Of a stretch of DNA of 64,000 bases, positions 1-12,563 are shown piece after piece. Source of the stretch: Sacculina carcini (taxonomy: Eukaryota > Arthropoda > Thecostraca > Sacculinidae). The DNA is taken from contig OU696570.1 in the NCBI GenBank assembly GCA_916048095.2, forward strand, positions 13,129,020-13,193,019. Direction: 5' to 3'. The notes beneath the pieces are model-generated. The model searched no databases and had not been told where the DNA came from. It saw only the letters and a program-made list of their open reading frames with translations. A program made the translations under genes and the position numbers. Each line of letters opens with the position of its first letter. The first letter of the stretch is position 1.

Positions 1-1090
1 CTTGTTCTGTCAACTTGCCTCTTTCATCTCATATTCGTAATCTGGGTGTTGTTCTTGATCCCTCTCTAACATTCTCTCAGCATCTTTCAAAAATTACCCG
101 CCTCTGTCGTTTCACCTTGCGCCAATTCTACCCGATCCGCTCTCATATTGATATTGCGTCTGCTCTCCTCTTAGTGAACTCGTTTATTTTTTCTCGTCTC
201 GACTATTGTAATTCCTTATTCTTTCATCTTCCTAAGAAGTCCATTCGCTCTCTTCAATCTATCATCAATCTTTCTTGTCGCTTCGTTCTTCGCCTTCCTC
301 CTAAGACACCCACCTCCGCTCATATCCGAGAACTCGGCTGGCTGCCAGCTCTTTCAAGGATACAATATAAGCTGTGTTGTATTGTATATAAACTCCTCCA
401 CTCATCTTCTCCTCCCTCGTACTTGCTCTCACTTCTTACCTTCTCTGATCGTCCTTTCAGCCGCCGTCCCGCACCTCTTGTTTGCCCTCCCGCCGACCAC
501 TTATCAAATTGGTCCGCGAAGTCTTTCTATTTTTCTGCCCCCCGATTATACAACTCCCTTCCTCCTCATATCCTTCGTCATAAATCATATTCTTCTTTTT
601 CCTCTGCGCTACATAAGTACCTGCTTTCTCTTCCGTCGCCGCTTACACCTCCTTATAGATTGCACTGACACTACCTTTGTATATATATCTCCATATTTTC
701 GTATCTCCATATTATCGCCATGTATATACTCTTACTAACAATACTGCACTTTGTGTTTTGGTTTTCCTGCTGTGTTTTTTATTCCGCTCACAGCCCCTGA
801 TCTTATGTTTGTGCTAATCGTGCTTGTATGTGACGTGCGCCAGTGTTCATATTTGTCTGTTCATGTCTTTGTGGTTGTTGTTGTTGTTGTTGTTTTTTGT
901 TTTGTTTTTTTTTTCTTCTTTTTTTTTCAGCACAAAATAATTCGGTGTTTATCTTCCCTGTTATATTTTTGTCCTTGCTAGCTCTTGTTTTCTTCTTTCT
1001 GAGCTCCCGTTTTGATGTAATTATTATCTTGTATATCTATATTTCATGTTTATCGCGCCTTTGTTGATTAGTGCGCTATATCAAATACAC
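1..1090 (+). mobile_element. 3' end of an L2/CR1-group LINE
   Basis: An open frame runs from the window start to a stop at 666-668. It encodes the region after the reverse transcriptase: a LGVVLDPSLTFSQH block, then LDYCNSLFFHLPK, IRELGWLPALSRIQYKLC and a FSAPRLYNSLPPHILR-like end. This block order is typical of the thumb and C-terminal region of L2/CR1-group non-LTR elements. The 3' UTR appears to run to about 1088, ending in a GCGC-ATATCAAATAC motif like the tails of such elements. The reverse transcriptase proper lies before base 1, so completeness cannot be judged. Confidence 0.8.
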
Positions 1091-3102
1091 GCTTGTTGTT
1101 GTATGTGGATAATACGTGCACGTCAGTGTGTATGTCTGTGTGTCTCTGCGTGTATTTGCGCGCGTGTCAGAGTACATAGGAAGCGGCGCGCAATTGTATT
1201 CTGGGATCGGTTGGCGCAGCTTGTCTCCATTGCTCCGACACATGATGCCTCAAGAGCGTGTCTACTGCACTGCATATATCTGCCACGTATGAGCCAGTCA
1301 ACAGGTATGGCCACGAAAAACACAACACTTAGTCAACTTCCCAAGCATTTAACGTTTATTTTTCTATCAATTTTTTAATCACTCTAATAAATTTCCTGTA
1401 CATATTAAATGAGTGGGTTTGTCAGTATATGCCTCTATCTAGTACATTGGATTTTGGCTTTTCTTTGCAGAGACCAAATTTTTGCATAAATTAAGCCAAA
1501 GCAGGCATTCAGGTATAATTTGCACCAAAGTAGATATTCATGTGAATGATTTTGCAGGAGATAGTATTAATCATAATAGGGTACATTTTATGACGTACAA
1601 TTAAACAGAACAGTACTTGTGGGAAAAATACGTAACAAAAATGATTTAACAACGTAGAAGGAACAAAATATGAAAAAATGCAACGTAAAAATATTCGATT
1701 GAACGTATTTACCACATTATTATGCGTTAACTTGCTTAACATTAAAACAATTGTTAAATTATATAACCAAAAATAACATTTATAATGGGTAATGTATTTA
1801 ATATTAAACAATTGTATGCAGAATGTAATAAAAAAAATTATAGCAGCGAAAATCGAGGTAATGCAAGCACATGAAGAACGTAAAATGAGGTCAAACGTCA
1901 ATGAAATATTATAGGTCAAGGTACGATAATGCTATAAATGAGTTGATTATACACTCAACAAATAAAATGTGAAACCAAATCAACATATCCGAACAGCAAT
2001 TATATTGTGGATTAAACGTGATACTATTTCTAAATGTGTTGCTTTATATTTTACAAAATCAACGCTTTATTAACAACTGTGTTGCTTCTATCTATTAGTG
2101 TGGTATTTATATTGGAATGTTATGACAATGTACGAACACAGAGAACCACTTAGAAATGGATTTAAAATGATATTTTTCTGCATGTGCCTTTATTTCCACA
2201 TATAAGCACATTAAAATTTAATTGACCACATTACCACCGCAAGAAAAATGGTTCAAAATTAAGCTTGCAAGGTATAGACACTGAATACGGCTGTACAATA
2301 CAATTTAACACAATGAAGAGCACAATAAATCAGTAGCGGACCTTTGAAACTTGGCACCCGGGGCAGCTTCAAGTTTCAGTGTGCCTGTTGGTTGATTTTT
2401 TCAATTCTCATACCATTTTTTGTGTGGTTAGGTATGAATATAACGTATTATTCATGTGATTCAATTTACATGTGAAAATTTATAAACAACATAAAAATAA
2501 ATTCACAGTACAATCAAAATTCCTGTGCAGGATTACTTTCAAAATTGCTGGCTTGGCGCCCATCAAACGCCCACTCTTTAGGCAGGCCCCGGTGCCTAGA
2601 CACCCTCGACCCCTATAGGAAGTAATGCACGTTATACTCCATGGCGGCGGTAGGCTCGATGACCAGCTGATGTCATGGCGGTGTCATTGGAGTGTTGTTG
2701 TGTCCTTGAAGCTGGTCTAGGTCGCTGCGCCCTTTGACCCAAACCAGATTCAATTTCTTGGCGGCGCCGCTCCACATTGCAGTGTCTCTCTGAGCTTTTA
2801 CATCAACGAGCGCTTGATTGCTGTTGAGCGCGACAGTCACCTCCATCTCGGCGATGCCAGAAGCTGTAACGTCGCCCAGCGCGGACACACACACACACGC
2901 GCACACACACACACCCAACGCCTCGCGCAGATAATATCAATTTTAATAAGAGCTATAAGCAGCAGAGCTACGACACGGCAGTGATAACAGCCAGCGTCGC
3001 AGTGTCGACACAATTTACGAGCTTGCTGCAGGACGAAGGCCTCTGTGTGGCCAACTTTCTAAACACTGGCCCATCAGTCAAGTCGTCTCTCTCTGTATGC
3101 AT

Positions 3103-3104
<2 letters not shown>

Positions 3105-3141
<37 letters not shown>
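3105..3141. repeat. (TG)n microsatellite
   Basis: Uninterrupted TG dinucleotide run of about 37 bases. Confidence 0.95.
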
Positions 3142-3147
<6 letters not shown>

Positions 3148-3710
3148 TGCACCCGCCTTGCATTGCACACGCTCAACATCAACTTACATTAGATTTACCC
3201 GCAATTGGAGATATGCGTACAAAATGCGCCGAATATATGTGTGTGGGTGTGTTGCAATGGTGGATTTATCAAGGATGGTATTTCTTCCAATGCAAATTAA
3301 TTCTGTGTTTTTGTTTTGTCTTGTTTTGTGGTCTATTATCGGTCGTACTATATTTTTTATCATACTTCCCTCTTCTTCACGGGTTTTCGCAGAATTTCCT
3401 TTGTCGTATGGTTGGCCTGAATGTCCCTGATACTGTTTACACATACACACACACATACACACACACAAACACACACACAGTCTGAAGCGTGAGTTGTTTG
3501 CTTCCGTGTATGTGTGGTATTTACCACGCTGGTAATTTTTTACCATTCGGTTCTCATGTTCATTAGTGAGTGTAGCCGCTTGTGTCCGTTTGTGTTGTGT
3601 CTGTGTGTATATGCTTGTATCTGTAAGTGATTGCGTAATGGTGTTTACTATGTGTATTCGTGTATGTGTGTATTACTATGTGTGTGTGTGTGTGTTGAGT
3701 GTCTGCGTGT

Positions 3711-3765
3711 GAGGGCTTTTGAGACCTTTCGGTGAAAAGCGCGGTATAAATATATTTACGTAATA
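3711..3765 (+). repeat. 3' tail of an L2-like SINE/LINE
   Basis: Reads GGGCTTTTGAGACCTTTCGG followed by GTGAAAAGCGCGGTATAAAT. The same module occurs at 54656-54725 (+) and 57137-57215 (-). AAGCGC..TATAAAT is the usual 3' terminal motif of L2-type elements. Each copy here is flanked by TG or CA microsatellites. Confidence 0.6.
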
Positions 3766-3767
3766 TA

Positions 3768-3833
3768 ATTTATGTGTGTGTATGTATTTGTGTGTGTCTC
3801 TACGTGTGTGTGTCTGTACGTGTGTGTGTCTGT

Positions 3834-3882
<49 letters not shown>
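3768..3882. repeat. TG-rich microsatellite
   Basis: Imperfect then perfect TG repeat; the last 50 bases are pure TG. Confidence 0.95.
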
Positions 3883-3886
<4 letters not shown>

Positions 3887-4170
3887 GATGCCCCAGGAAC
3901 GTTGTCCAGATGGCAGACAGGAGTTTGGCCACCAAATCCTTCTGGTGTCCTTCAATTAAGTTTGAATCGGTTGGATTGTGAATTGAGCTTGCGCTAGAGC
4001 GTGTCTATATCTGTATGCCTGTATGCCACTATGTCTGTCTGTGTGTGTTTGTGTGTGTGTGTGCGTGTGTGTTTCGCTCCATTTCGCTGATGACATATCT
4101 TACCGAAGGACACTAGGGAACATGATTGGCAACCTGTGGGAATCTCACCATGGCCGAATCGAAGCCTTCA

Positions 4171-4201
<31 letters not shown>

Positions 4202-4242
4202 CACACACACGCACACACACACACACACACGCACACACACAG
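4171..4242. repeat. (CA)n microsatellite
   Basis: CA dinucleotides with scattered CG interruptions, lying 100 bases after a TG run (4036-4072). The two could pair if transcribed. Confidence 0.95.
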
Positions 4243-5284
4243 ATGTCATCGATTTTCACTCGGGAATAACACGGATATCTGCGCACCTTGTACTTGAATT
4301 GTATAATTGCTTCATTGGAGCCGGAATGGGTTGAAACCATTTGCCCGCGCGCGCGGCCATAAAAGCACGCATTAACAGCAGAGGTTGTGTGACTGACGAG
4401 GAGAGTGCACAAAGCACGAAAAACAAACAAAGCACTGGCACACTCAGACACACGGGCACACATGACTGTCGATTGCTTATTCGGCGATTAACTGTGCCGC
4501 GTGGCCGAACACAAAGTCTGCGGTTGGACGGCCGTCAAAAGCGTCGGCGCCCGCGACCGCAGCTCTCACTGTGGGCTCTATATGTCGCTTATAACGGCCG
4601 CTAATTTGGCGTCAAGCATTGACCCTGAGGTCGCACGCCAGCCGGGGCTCCCAGCGCCTCGTCATGTATGCTTGCTTGCCTGTCTGCCTGCTTGTGTGTG
4701 CGTGTGTCAGTACTCAAGGTCACGTGATCAGGCTGAGGTCGGGTTCACACATGCGTTGCGCAGCACAGACACCAAGGGAAGCGACATCGTATACAGGGAA
4801 GACCCCGGCTGCTGGCGTCGCTTAATGTGTGATTGTGTCGTTTGTGGCCTGATAGCGTGAGGGCCACTCTACCAGTAGCTGCCATCAAATCAGGAACGAT
4901 TGCATAGAATATTGGAATTAGACCACTAGACATGTTGGCATATACGGTGATATTCGATTTGCAATTTTCAATTTGGACCAATCAATCTGTTTTCATGATA
5001 CCGTCCTTTCCTTGAGCACGAATCCTCGATCTATCAGTAAAAATTGTTACTTTGTGGTGTTTACGCTCTGCAGGTCACACCGACCAATACCTCGACTTCT
5101 CGCCGGCATATTATGTGTAATTGCGAGTCTACGTGTGTGTGTGTGTGTGGTGTGTTTGTGTGGGCCGGGTATATATGACGCGGATGTTTGTGACTGCGAG
5201 GCGATGCTAGCACAAGATAATTTCCAGGCCTCAACCATGCGCTCGGCACACGGTAATCATCACGAATTATCACCGTCCGTGTGC

Positions 5285-5365
5285 GAGCGCACCGAGGGCT
5301 AGACTCACACGCACACACACACGCACACACACACGCACACACACACGCACATACACACACACACG
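5285..5365. repeat. (CA)n microsatellite
   Basis: CA repeat interrupted at near-regular intervals by GC and AT. Confidence 0.9.
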
Positions 5366-7157
5366 CTGTCTTCGCGCACAAAATATTGACCAGCTATTGA
5401 AATGTTCAGAGAGCTAGGAGCCAAACACCGACGAGAAACACGGGATCAACTCGAACGAAAATTGCAAGGTGAAAATGCGACGATACTTTTGTCGATAGTC
5501 TGCATATTTCTAGTGCGCCATACAGTCGTATTTTTGTGGTCTGTCACTGGGCATGTTTTCCGGTCGGCTGTACTTTTATCTGTCGATCTTGGAGCGTTTT
5601 TGAGCGACTGTCAATGTGAGTCTGCGCGCGGAAGGAGAATATGAGAAGGACGAGCCGGGGTGTCGACATGCAGTCTTTGTGACTTCATCAGACCACTCAC
5701 AAAGTTAACTGACATCATAAACATGCGGAGAATGTACGACGTGAGGCCGCATGACATTCGGGTGCACAAGAACGCCAAACAGGCATATTCCGGATGATTT
5801 GCATATGAACTTGGCGAAGGACAGACGCCAGAAGAGCTGAGAGTTGATTGAAGATCCTTCATTATAATCGAGGCCTGTCTTGTTACTGACGTGTGAGTAC
5901 GTCACGCGAACTCCGCGTTATCAATAATTCGTGATCGCACTCGACCCAGAGACCTCGGACCGAGAAGACTTGTTTGAAAGGCGCGGTAATTTCCACAATT
6001 GACATTACACGTGACATTTCTCGTGATCGATGCTCACACAAATTCAATGACAAGATATTGGATGCTTATTATTGAGCGTTTCTAATTTTTGACAATATGT
6101 TGACGCTCAAAACGAGATAAATATGTGAGTAACAATCATATTATGTATTCTATCTATTATAACAAATTTCGCCATCTTGAATGACTGCCGCAAACTTTGA
6201 TCAAATCTTGCTGCGGAACCGGTGTATGAGAGTGTGCAATAAAAGTGAATATTTATCAACACAAATTGCACTTACAAATTTGAAACAAAAAACCGTTGAG
6301 GGTCTACTGCGTTTTTATTGCCATTTAATCCCTACGTCCCATTGGAGCAATTTCTTGAATGCAACAATACTACTCCATGTAATACAACTCATTGATTTAA
6401 CCAGCTGATCATTGGAAATATAAATGTGTGTGTGTGTGTTTTAATGACCAGGGGGTGTGTGTGAGCTAGGAAACTTCGGAGGAGATGTATATGAAGCAGC
6501 ATGGACGACCTCATCGACAATGATGTAGTTAGAGTGAAGTCCTCGCCTGGTTTCGCCTACGCAATCAGTAGGTTGGTGCTGCGTCACAATATTTGAAATA
6601 AACAACCGACAACCACCATGTTGGCGATAAAAATGAACGCATATACTATTAAAACCAAGCTTGATAAGAAACATACATTGAAACCACAATCAACAAAACA
6701 CGCTCATCGATGATTTGGAGATTATGGAGGAAGATGAATGAAAATTCTAGTCAATATGTTTGATATATTTGCGTTATACTATTGCCATTCCCAAATGTAT
6801 GAACACATTGTGCTACTCCATGGCTTATGTAGTTACAGTGTGTATGATATCGTGACGTTATTAAGTTACGATGATGTCGATGTTGTCGAATTCCATATAC
6901 CTAGAATAGAAGGACCGCCAAACACATGTCTGCAAGGAAGAAAGTTAGCCTTTGTGTGTATGCGCGTGTGTGTACATGCCATGCGTCAATATGTAGCGTA
7001 CTGGTATGCGTGCATGTGAGTATGTATGAATATGGGTGTGTATGTATGTATGTGCGCATATGTGTTATCGCTGTTACGTATCACACTTATGTTCTGCAGC
7101 AAAAGAGAGCATGTCTATATGACGAACGCGAACGAGGAAGGTTTGGAGACTGTTTCT

Positions 7158-7401
7158 CAGTATTGCGGGAGTACTACAATATTGCCCTATGAACATATTA
7201 GCCAAAAATGCCCGAGTACTCCCATACTCTGCAATAGGGCAATATGTTCACTTCGGCCAGCGCCGAACTCATCGCACTTGGTACGCCTTTGACAATACGC
7301 TGGCCGAAGTGAACATATTGCCCTATTGCATAGTATGGGAGTACTCAGGAATTTGTGGCTAATATGTTCATAGGGCAATATTGTACTAGATCCAGTATTG
7401 C
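7158..7401. mobile_element. Foldback (hairpin) element with 9-bp flanking duplication
   Basis: Two arms of about 95 bases (about 7168-7262 and 7299-7390) are nearly perfect inverted copies, separated by about 36 unrelated bases. The same CAGTATTGC appears on both sides (7158-7166 and 7393-7401), as expected of a target-site duplication, leaving a 226-bp element. Only short chance frames lie within it. The structure fits a non-autonomous foldback DNA transposon. A transcript would form a long hairpin. Confidence 0.7.
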
Positions 7402-7919
7402 TTGCTTGCGATTCGATTCGTTTGTGGAGAAATAAACTGTTTTTGACGTTTTAACTACAGACAACATGAAAATGCAGAAATTCTGTCTAGATATATCTCT
7501 AGACAAATATCTCCTAGTTATCGACTTTTTCCTTGTTGGATATTTTTCCAATTCTTATATTTAAGCAGAACCTAAGAAGACGAGATATGTTGGATTTGAT
7601 GTATTGCTTATAGAGAATATTTCGTCAATTATTAAATGTATTTATTAACTTTATTTAATAAAAGCACCTTTACTGATTTACTTTCTAAAGATCTTGACAT
7701 GTGTTTACTAACCCAATAACTGAAATATTACTTAAAATGTACATTCAAGTTGAAACAGTTTATATAACTTTAACATGAATATATCATTGTTTTAAATAAG
7801 TATTAAAATAAAAATTGGTGAAAAAATATAAAAACCGATTGAAATACATGCAAATGTAGGTCAATGACTTATAATCTCAAAAATCTCAACTGTTCTAATG
7901 CAATATATTGTATTTTCAG
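7402..7919. other. AT-rich intron end
   Basis: AT-rich sequence with no recognisable gene, ending in TGTATTTTCAG, a good 3' splice site directly before the 7920 exon. Confidence 0.5.
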
Positions 7920-9399
7920 GATCAATCCGTTGTACTTTGAAAGTCAGCTCAGAAGCATTGAACAACTGCATACATCTGCTGAGAATGTTACGCAAGACGA
8001 CTGCAAAATTTTCCCGGACGCTTCTAAACCAAACAGCGATATATTAATTCAAACGAAAAAACCATTGCGGAGAAGTGTATCATTACCAGCGAAATTGGGA
8101 GAATACAAGAAGATAACAACGTATAATTGGCTGGGAATAAGCATAATCAATTTAGAGAAGGACATCACTTCACAATTGAATCAAATTCCATTTCCAAGTG
8201 TAAGCGTCCAGATCGGTCAGGAATACAATGCTGGCACGAAACATCTGGATTCTCGAAGTGATGCTAACATTGTTTTGAATCCCTCGTTTGTCAAGTCAAT
8301 TCAAATTATTCCTGAGTGGATAAATCACGTGAAATCTTCAGACCCGCACATCAACAAAACAGGAAACATGATCGACAAAACGACCAACGCCCAGAACGAC
8401 TCAGCGAAAATGACTCCCATCTGCGAATCCAGTACTATTACTAATTCCTTCGAAAAAACAGATTCAAACAAAACATTCGATAAGTATCCCGATGCTGATT
8501 CTATAGTATCCGACAATCTACTTGAAATGACATCGACAGAGCCGAAAATCACTCACTCAGACGTTCATGAATCACAGCCCCAAGAACCTTTGTCCAAACA
8601 CTCAAACCTGAAAACGAGAGAGAGTCGTGTTGTATTTAAAGAACTGAGTGAGGCTATCACCCAGAGCGACCAAGTCAAAAGAGTGCAAGGAGCCAGCGCG
8701 GAATTCAAATCCCAGAGCGTACAAACGCCACCTGAGTTAGCAGCCTACAGTGAGACAGGCCGATGCACTCCTCAACAGGAGCGGCCATCTCCTCTGTCTT
8801 TAGTTATCAGAATGTTTAGTGGACACTTGTCAAACACCCAGCTTGAGCAAGATGATGTAGCTCTACAACTAGGAGACGAGCAAGGTGATCATCACTACAT
8901 GACTCGCAGAAAGAGCTGGTTCCAGAGATTAACGTCATTGAAAGGAAGACCTGCTGCTAGCAATGAATCATCCAGAAGTGCTTCACCGGATCCATATGCA
9001 GCTCTTGAAAACGCAAATCTGCGCGATATTTTCATTCATAACATCAATACAGAAGTACCCGCCGGAACTTCATTCGGGAGAGTACCGACTCCCGAAAACC
9101 AAATCTCAAATTCACGCCGAGAATCTAGCAGCAGAGTGAGTTCTAGCAGACGACATGTATCGTTTTCGGCTGAGACACACAATGAAAATGATGTCTCAAT
9201 GCTTCCAGTACAGAATGACGCTTCAAACGAGACCGGACCGATGAGTGTAGAAGCACTAGTTCAGCTGTTGTCCGAGGCCAACGCTGATGAAAAAGAGAAG
9301 GAGTTGATCTGGAACAAGTTCTACAGCAGCCAGCTTTCTGCGGCACAAGTGGAGGACAGCAAAATGCTGCGAAAGTGGCAAGCAACTCGGCATGCTAAG
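7920..9399 (+). CDS. Penultimate exon, unrecognised tail-anchored protein
   Basis: I do not recognise this family. A 1,480-nt open stretch is bounded by TATTTTCAG at its start and AAG|GTAACG at its end. Because the next acceptor continues the frame in phase 0, this looks like an internal coding exon rather than a free ORF. It enters with one base completing a codon, so upstream exons must exist. The peptide (about 493 residues) is hydrophilic and rich in Ser, Asn and Glu. It has an RRSVSLP site of the kind kinases and 14-3-3 proteins use, and an acidic helical end (SEANADEKEKELIWNKFY) just before the membrane-anchor exon. Cytosolic exposure is inferred from composition. A single long ORF starting at the ATG at 7864 is possible, but that extension lies upstream of a strong acceptor and is probably intronic. 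Confidence 0.7.
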
Positions 9400-9579
9400 G
9401 TAACGTAGACAATGAGCTTCTTGTAAAAACATACACGCACCAACATGTAATAGTTCGCATGCACTTCAACCAAAGCATTGTTTTAACCAAGTACATCTTT
9501 TATGACTTTCTGTTAAGAAAATTTACTAGCAGCACACGCCAAAATGTTTAGCTAATTTGCAATTGGTTTGTTGACGCAG

Positions 9580-9774
9580 GATCGCAACTTGAGCATTTTC
9601 ACTCTGGACGTCGGCCGGGCGGCATCTCTGAAACGTCGCACGTTGAAGGAGAAAAAGTTCAGGAAATTGTGCAGAGCATTCAGCATAGTGCTGGTGGTAG
9701 CGCTTTTCATAGGGATCATAGTGCTTGTTAGTTGGCTAGGCTCAGGAGGTAGAAAGGTGTTCGGCTCTCTTTGA
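9580..9774 (+). CDS. Terminal exon: C-terminal membrane anchor
   Basis: Starts after TTGACGCAG and encodes 64 residues before TGA. The order is a short polar segment, a basic patch (SLKRRTLKEKKFRK), one hydrophobic helix of about 22 residues (FSIVLVVALFIGIIVLVSWL), then a short GSGGRKVFGSL tail. One C-terminal helix with positive charge before it and few residues after it suggests a tail-anchored protein with the large N-terminal part in the cytosol. It does not end in the proline motif of KASH proteins. Phase 0 joins it cleanly to the exon ending at 9399 across a 180-bp intron. Confidence 0.7.
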   Translation, partial: DRNLSIFTLDVGRAASLKRRTLKEKKFRKLCRAFSIVLVVALFIGIIVLVSWLGSGGRKVFGSL

Positions 9775-9868
9775 CCGTGAAACGACTCGACGTCATAGCA
9801 ATGCTATAATTCGCTTGCATCAGGATATAAGCGTGTAGATATATTATGCACAGCGTCATATAGACAAC

Positions 9869-9874
9869 AATAAA
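9869..9874 (+). terminator. Polyadenylation signal
   Basis: AATAAA about 95 bases after the stop at 9774; a second AATAAA lies near 10079. Confidence 0.55.
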
Positions 9875-10001
9875 ACGTAAAAACAAGCATGAATGAACGT
9901 GTATAAGTTCACGTTCGAGGAGATGAAGAAGACCGTACATTGTTTGATGTATCAGCCCATATATGCCGATAAAATTACCTCTTCAACATGTATATACAGT
10001 T

Positions 10002-10002
<1 letters not shown>

Positions 10003-10037
<35 letters not shown>
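10003..10037. repeat. (TA)n microsatellite
   Basis: Almost pure TA run within the probable 3' UTR or flank. Confidence 0.9.
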
Positions 10038-10039
<2 letters not shown>

Positions 10040-10113
10040 ATGTATATATACATATGCCAAATTGTATATTTGTGACTGAATAAAATCACAGCATATAAAT
10101 TTGGGTATGTTGC

Positions 10114-10430
10114 CATGGGCGTAAATCCTGGGGGTTCGGGGGTATGAATATGCCATTATTCCCCCCGATAATTCTGCTGAGTTCAATTCATTGGGCATAT
10201 TATCATCAAAATCAGCATAGAAGGCAAATGAAAATAGGCCAACAAGGCAAGAAATTATAAATATGTGAATAATTATATTACGCAATATACTTTTCATTGG
10301 GGTATGTGTTGTAATTGAATAGGCTGAAAATAGTTGATGGTACCACGCAATTAGCCAACTGAGTCAACTTTGAACACTAATGCATGATTGCTGTCATCCC
10401 CCCGAGCCTCGACACAAATCTACACCGATG
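10114..10430 (-). mobile_element. MITE, GGCGTAAAT family, copy 1
   Basis: Starts CATGGGCGTAAATC and ends with the inverted TACACCGATG, a decayed terminal inverted repeat. It is flanked by a perfect 8-bp duplication TATGTTGC (10106-10113 and 10431-10438). The interior is the reverse complement of 57650-58002, including a C-run/G-run pair next to the ends. No coding capacity. Eight-bp duplications are typical of hAT and P superfamily transposons; I cannot decide between them. Confidence 0.8.
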
Positions 10431-10933
10431 TATGTTGCAATGACGTGTATGTCAATTGACCGAACAAACTGGTAACAAACTTGTGGGTTCGAGATAAAAC
10501 CGGTAGCAAACTGGTGAGATCCAGCACAACCGCAAGATATTTTAATCGTCAGCCGAGTTCATTTTGGAGAGAAAACCATTATATATTCAATCAATTGAAA
10601 TCAGCTCCATCGTCAATTACTTGCATTCTATCTTTACATGAAATAAATCCCTGTGGCACCGTGTATTGAGCTGATGCTGAATTTATACAGACATACACAC
10701 ACTACCGAACACCATATTCATAAACCTCCACTCTATACAATTAGGCACACAAACAAAACCACTACACAGTGACGACCCAGAGCAAAGCTCACGCGATCAA
10801 AAGGTCAGAAATCACAAAAGACTGGATCAATAAATAAATAACTAATGACTATGTCGGAGGAAGGTAATTTAAAAGGTGAATTACATGGCGGAGTTGAATT
10901 ATTATTATAATTATTATTATTTTAATGATTAAT

Positions 10934-11040
10934 TCCTATGACAAATCGCGTAATATGGAAAGAGCGCAAGCACGATTGCCACCCTGCGGTCGTCCCATGT
11001 AGCGGAGCCGCCCAAAGGATGTAAGAAAGGAAACTGAGAA
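10934..11040 (+). repeat. Dispersed repeat linked to ATT microsatellite, copy 1
   Basis: Matches a family with further copies at 39031-39100, about 56420-56615 (inverted) and 63180-63375. Shared features are a CAAATC..GTA start, GCAAGCACxATTxCCACCCT, CCCATGTA and GCGCCCAAA. An ATT/ATA trinucleotide tract abuts its start. Coding potential is absent. Confidence 0.65.
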
Positions 11041-12158
11041 ATAAGAATATAGGCATGATGATGATGGGAGCTAATGAAGAAAGAAGCGAAAGTCAAATGA
11101 GAATATTTGATAAGAAATACCAGATAATAATACCAGATATAACATACAGGTAAGTAATATGAGATATTAAATATGAAATACCGGATGATATAATCTGCGG
11201 CATACATAACTTGAGAACTCACATGGGGATCTATCGATTATATCTCTTTTTTGTGCATCCAATAAAAATAAACTGAATTTAAACAGTGAAAAATCAGGAG
11301 CGATGCAAAGTAGCGATTCATACAAAATTCATACAACTTATTGAGTGCGCCTACATTTTTACACCTTCATTCTTCAATTCCTTGTTTGTTGACTGTTGGG
11401 AAAATTACAATACTGTAGCTACCTTGCGCACAATAATTTGTTTATTCAGCGTGACTTTATACATACAAGAACACATAAAAGCGCTTGATATACGAACAGA
11501 GTCTATGAAGAACGTTAAGAACAAATATACAGATGTGCTGTCATATTTTTCATCATTATTTTCCAGGGTTTGAAAAAAACCGTTTTTTAAAATAAACAAA
11601 CAAACACCATGTTTTTTTCGAAAAAACCAAAAAAACCATTGGTTTATTTGTTTTTTTACACTTTGCACACACATATCAAAAAAAGGATTGTACCATGCTC
11701 TTTAGTACATAGTTAAACATATATTAGTACCACTTACCAAGAGTTTTGTAAATATTTAAATAAGATAAAAATAATATCATGAAAATGTACACACAGGATC
11801 TTGAATTTAACCTTGTTGCATCTATAGGCAACGGATGTTTTAAACCGCTTCCAATTGCGAAAGCAGTCGATTGTAAACACCCACATATGTTTGCAAAGTC
11901 CAATTCATATACCCAGTGGTCTTATTTATGAAAATCTAGTGATTAAAAATCGTTTTTTCCGTGGAGGTTAATTCATGTTTGTTTTCAGAGTAAACACAGT
12001 TTTTATAAACTCAGAGGTTTCTGAAAATAGTGTTTTTAATAGAAACTCAATTGTTTTGTCGTAAATATTTAGGATTTCTCATAAATACCAACTACAATGT
12101 TTCCCCAGCAAAAACCAAAAATGTTAATAAAAATGTTTCCCATATCGTGCAAACCCCT
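11041..12158. other. AT-rich intergenic
   Basis: A- and T-tract-rich sequence with diverged pieces resembling the 12159-12540 duplication (for example near 11575-11660). No gene or RNA seen. Confidence 0.5.
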
Positions 12159-12540
12159 AAAATCATGCCAAAAAGTACTATTTATGAAGATTTAAAACTG
12201 TATTAATTAACTCATTTACTAATTCTGAAAATATTTGATCATTCCTATATGAGAAAAATCATTTCTGTCAAAAAAAACAATAAAAAAAAACATGTTTTTT
12301 ATATAAAAAAACACTTGGTTTAAATAAACAAACCCTGGTTTAAACCAAACAAACCCTGCTTAAAATCATGTCAAAAAGTAATATTTATGAAGATTTAAAA
12401 CTGCATTAATGAACTCTTTTACTAATTCTAAAAATATTTGATCATTCCTATATGAGAAAAATCATTTCTGTCAAGAAAAACAATTTTCAAAAAAACATGT
12501 TTTAAAAAAAAAAAACACTCGGTTTAAACCAAACACACCC
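12159..12540. repeat. Tandem duplication, unit about 203 bp
   Basis: Unit 12159-12361 is repeated from 12362 with few changes; both begin AAAATCATG and carry GATCATTCCTATATGAGAAA. Each unit ends in a GGTTTAAACCAAAC motif, itself palindromic around TTTAAA. Confidence 0.8.
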
Positions 12541-12563
12541 TGTTATTTGCACAACGTTATGCC

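Larger units (their letters stand above)
1091..7157. other. Intergenic; microsatellites, no supported gene
   Basis: AT-rich up to about 2600, then dominated by TG and CA microsatellites (3105-3141, 3768-3882, 4171-4242, 5285-5365). Most long open frames here are simple-repeat translations. A GC-richer, CpG-containing stretch near 4480-4660 could be regulatory, but I see no specific motif. Upstream exons of the gene ending at 9774 may lie here; none could be proven. Confidence 0.5.

Noticed and set aside
2330..2620. Possible further MITE starting CAGTAGCGGACC
   Set aside because: No matching inverted end or target duplication could be found.
2673..2880. Minus-strand segment that looks like a coding exon
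   Set aside because: Composition is protein-like (EMEVTVALNSNQALVDVKAQ), but no partner exon, clear donor or homology was found.
5410..5468. 59-nt segment between TTCAG and CAAG|GTGAAA encoding a helical peptide
   Set aside because: Its phase does not fit the exon at 7920 and no linking exon was found.
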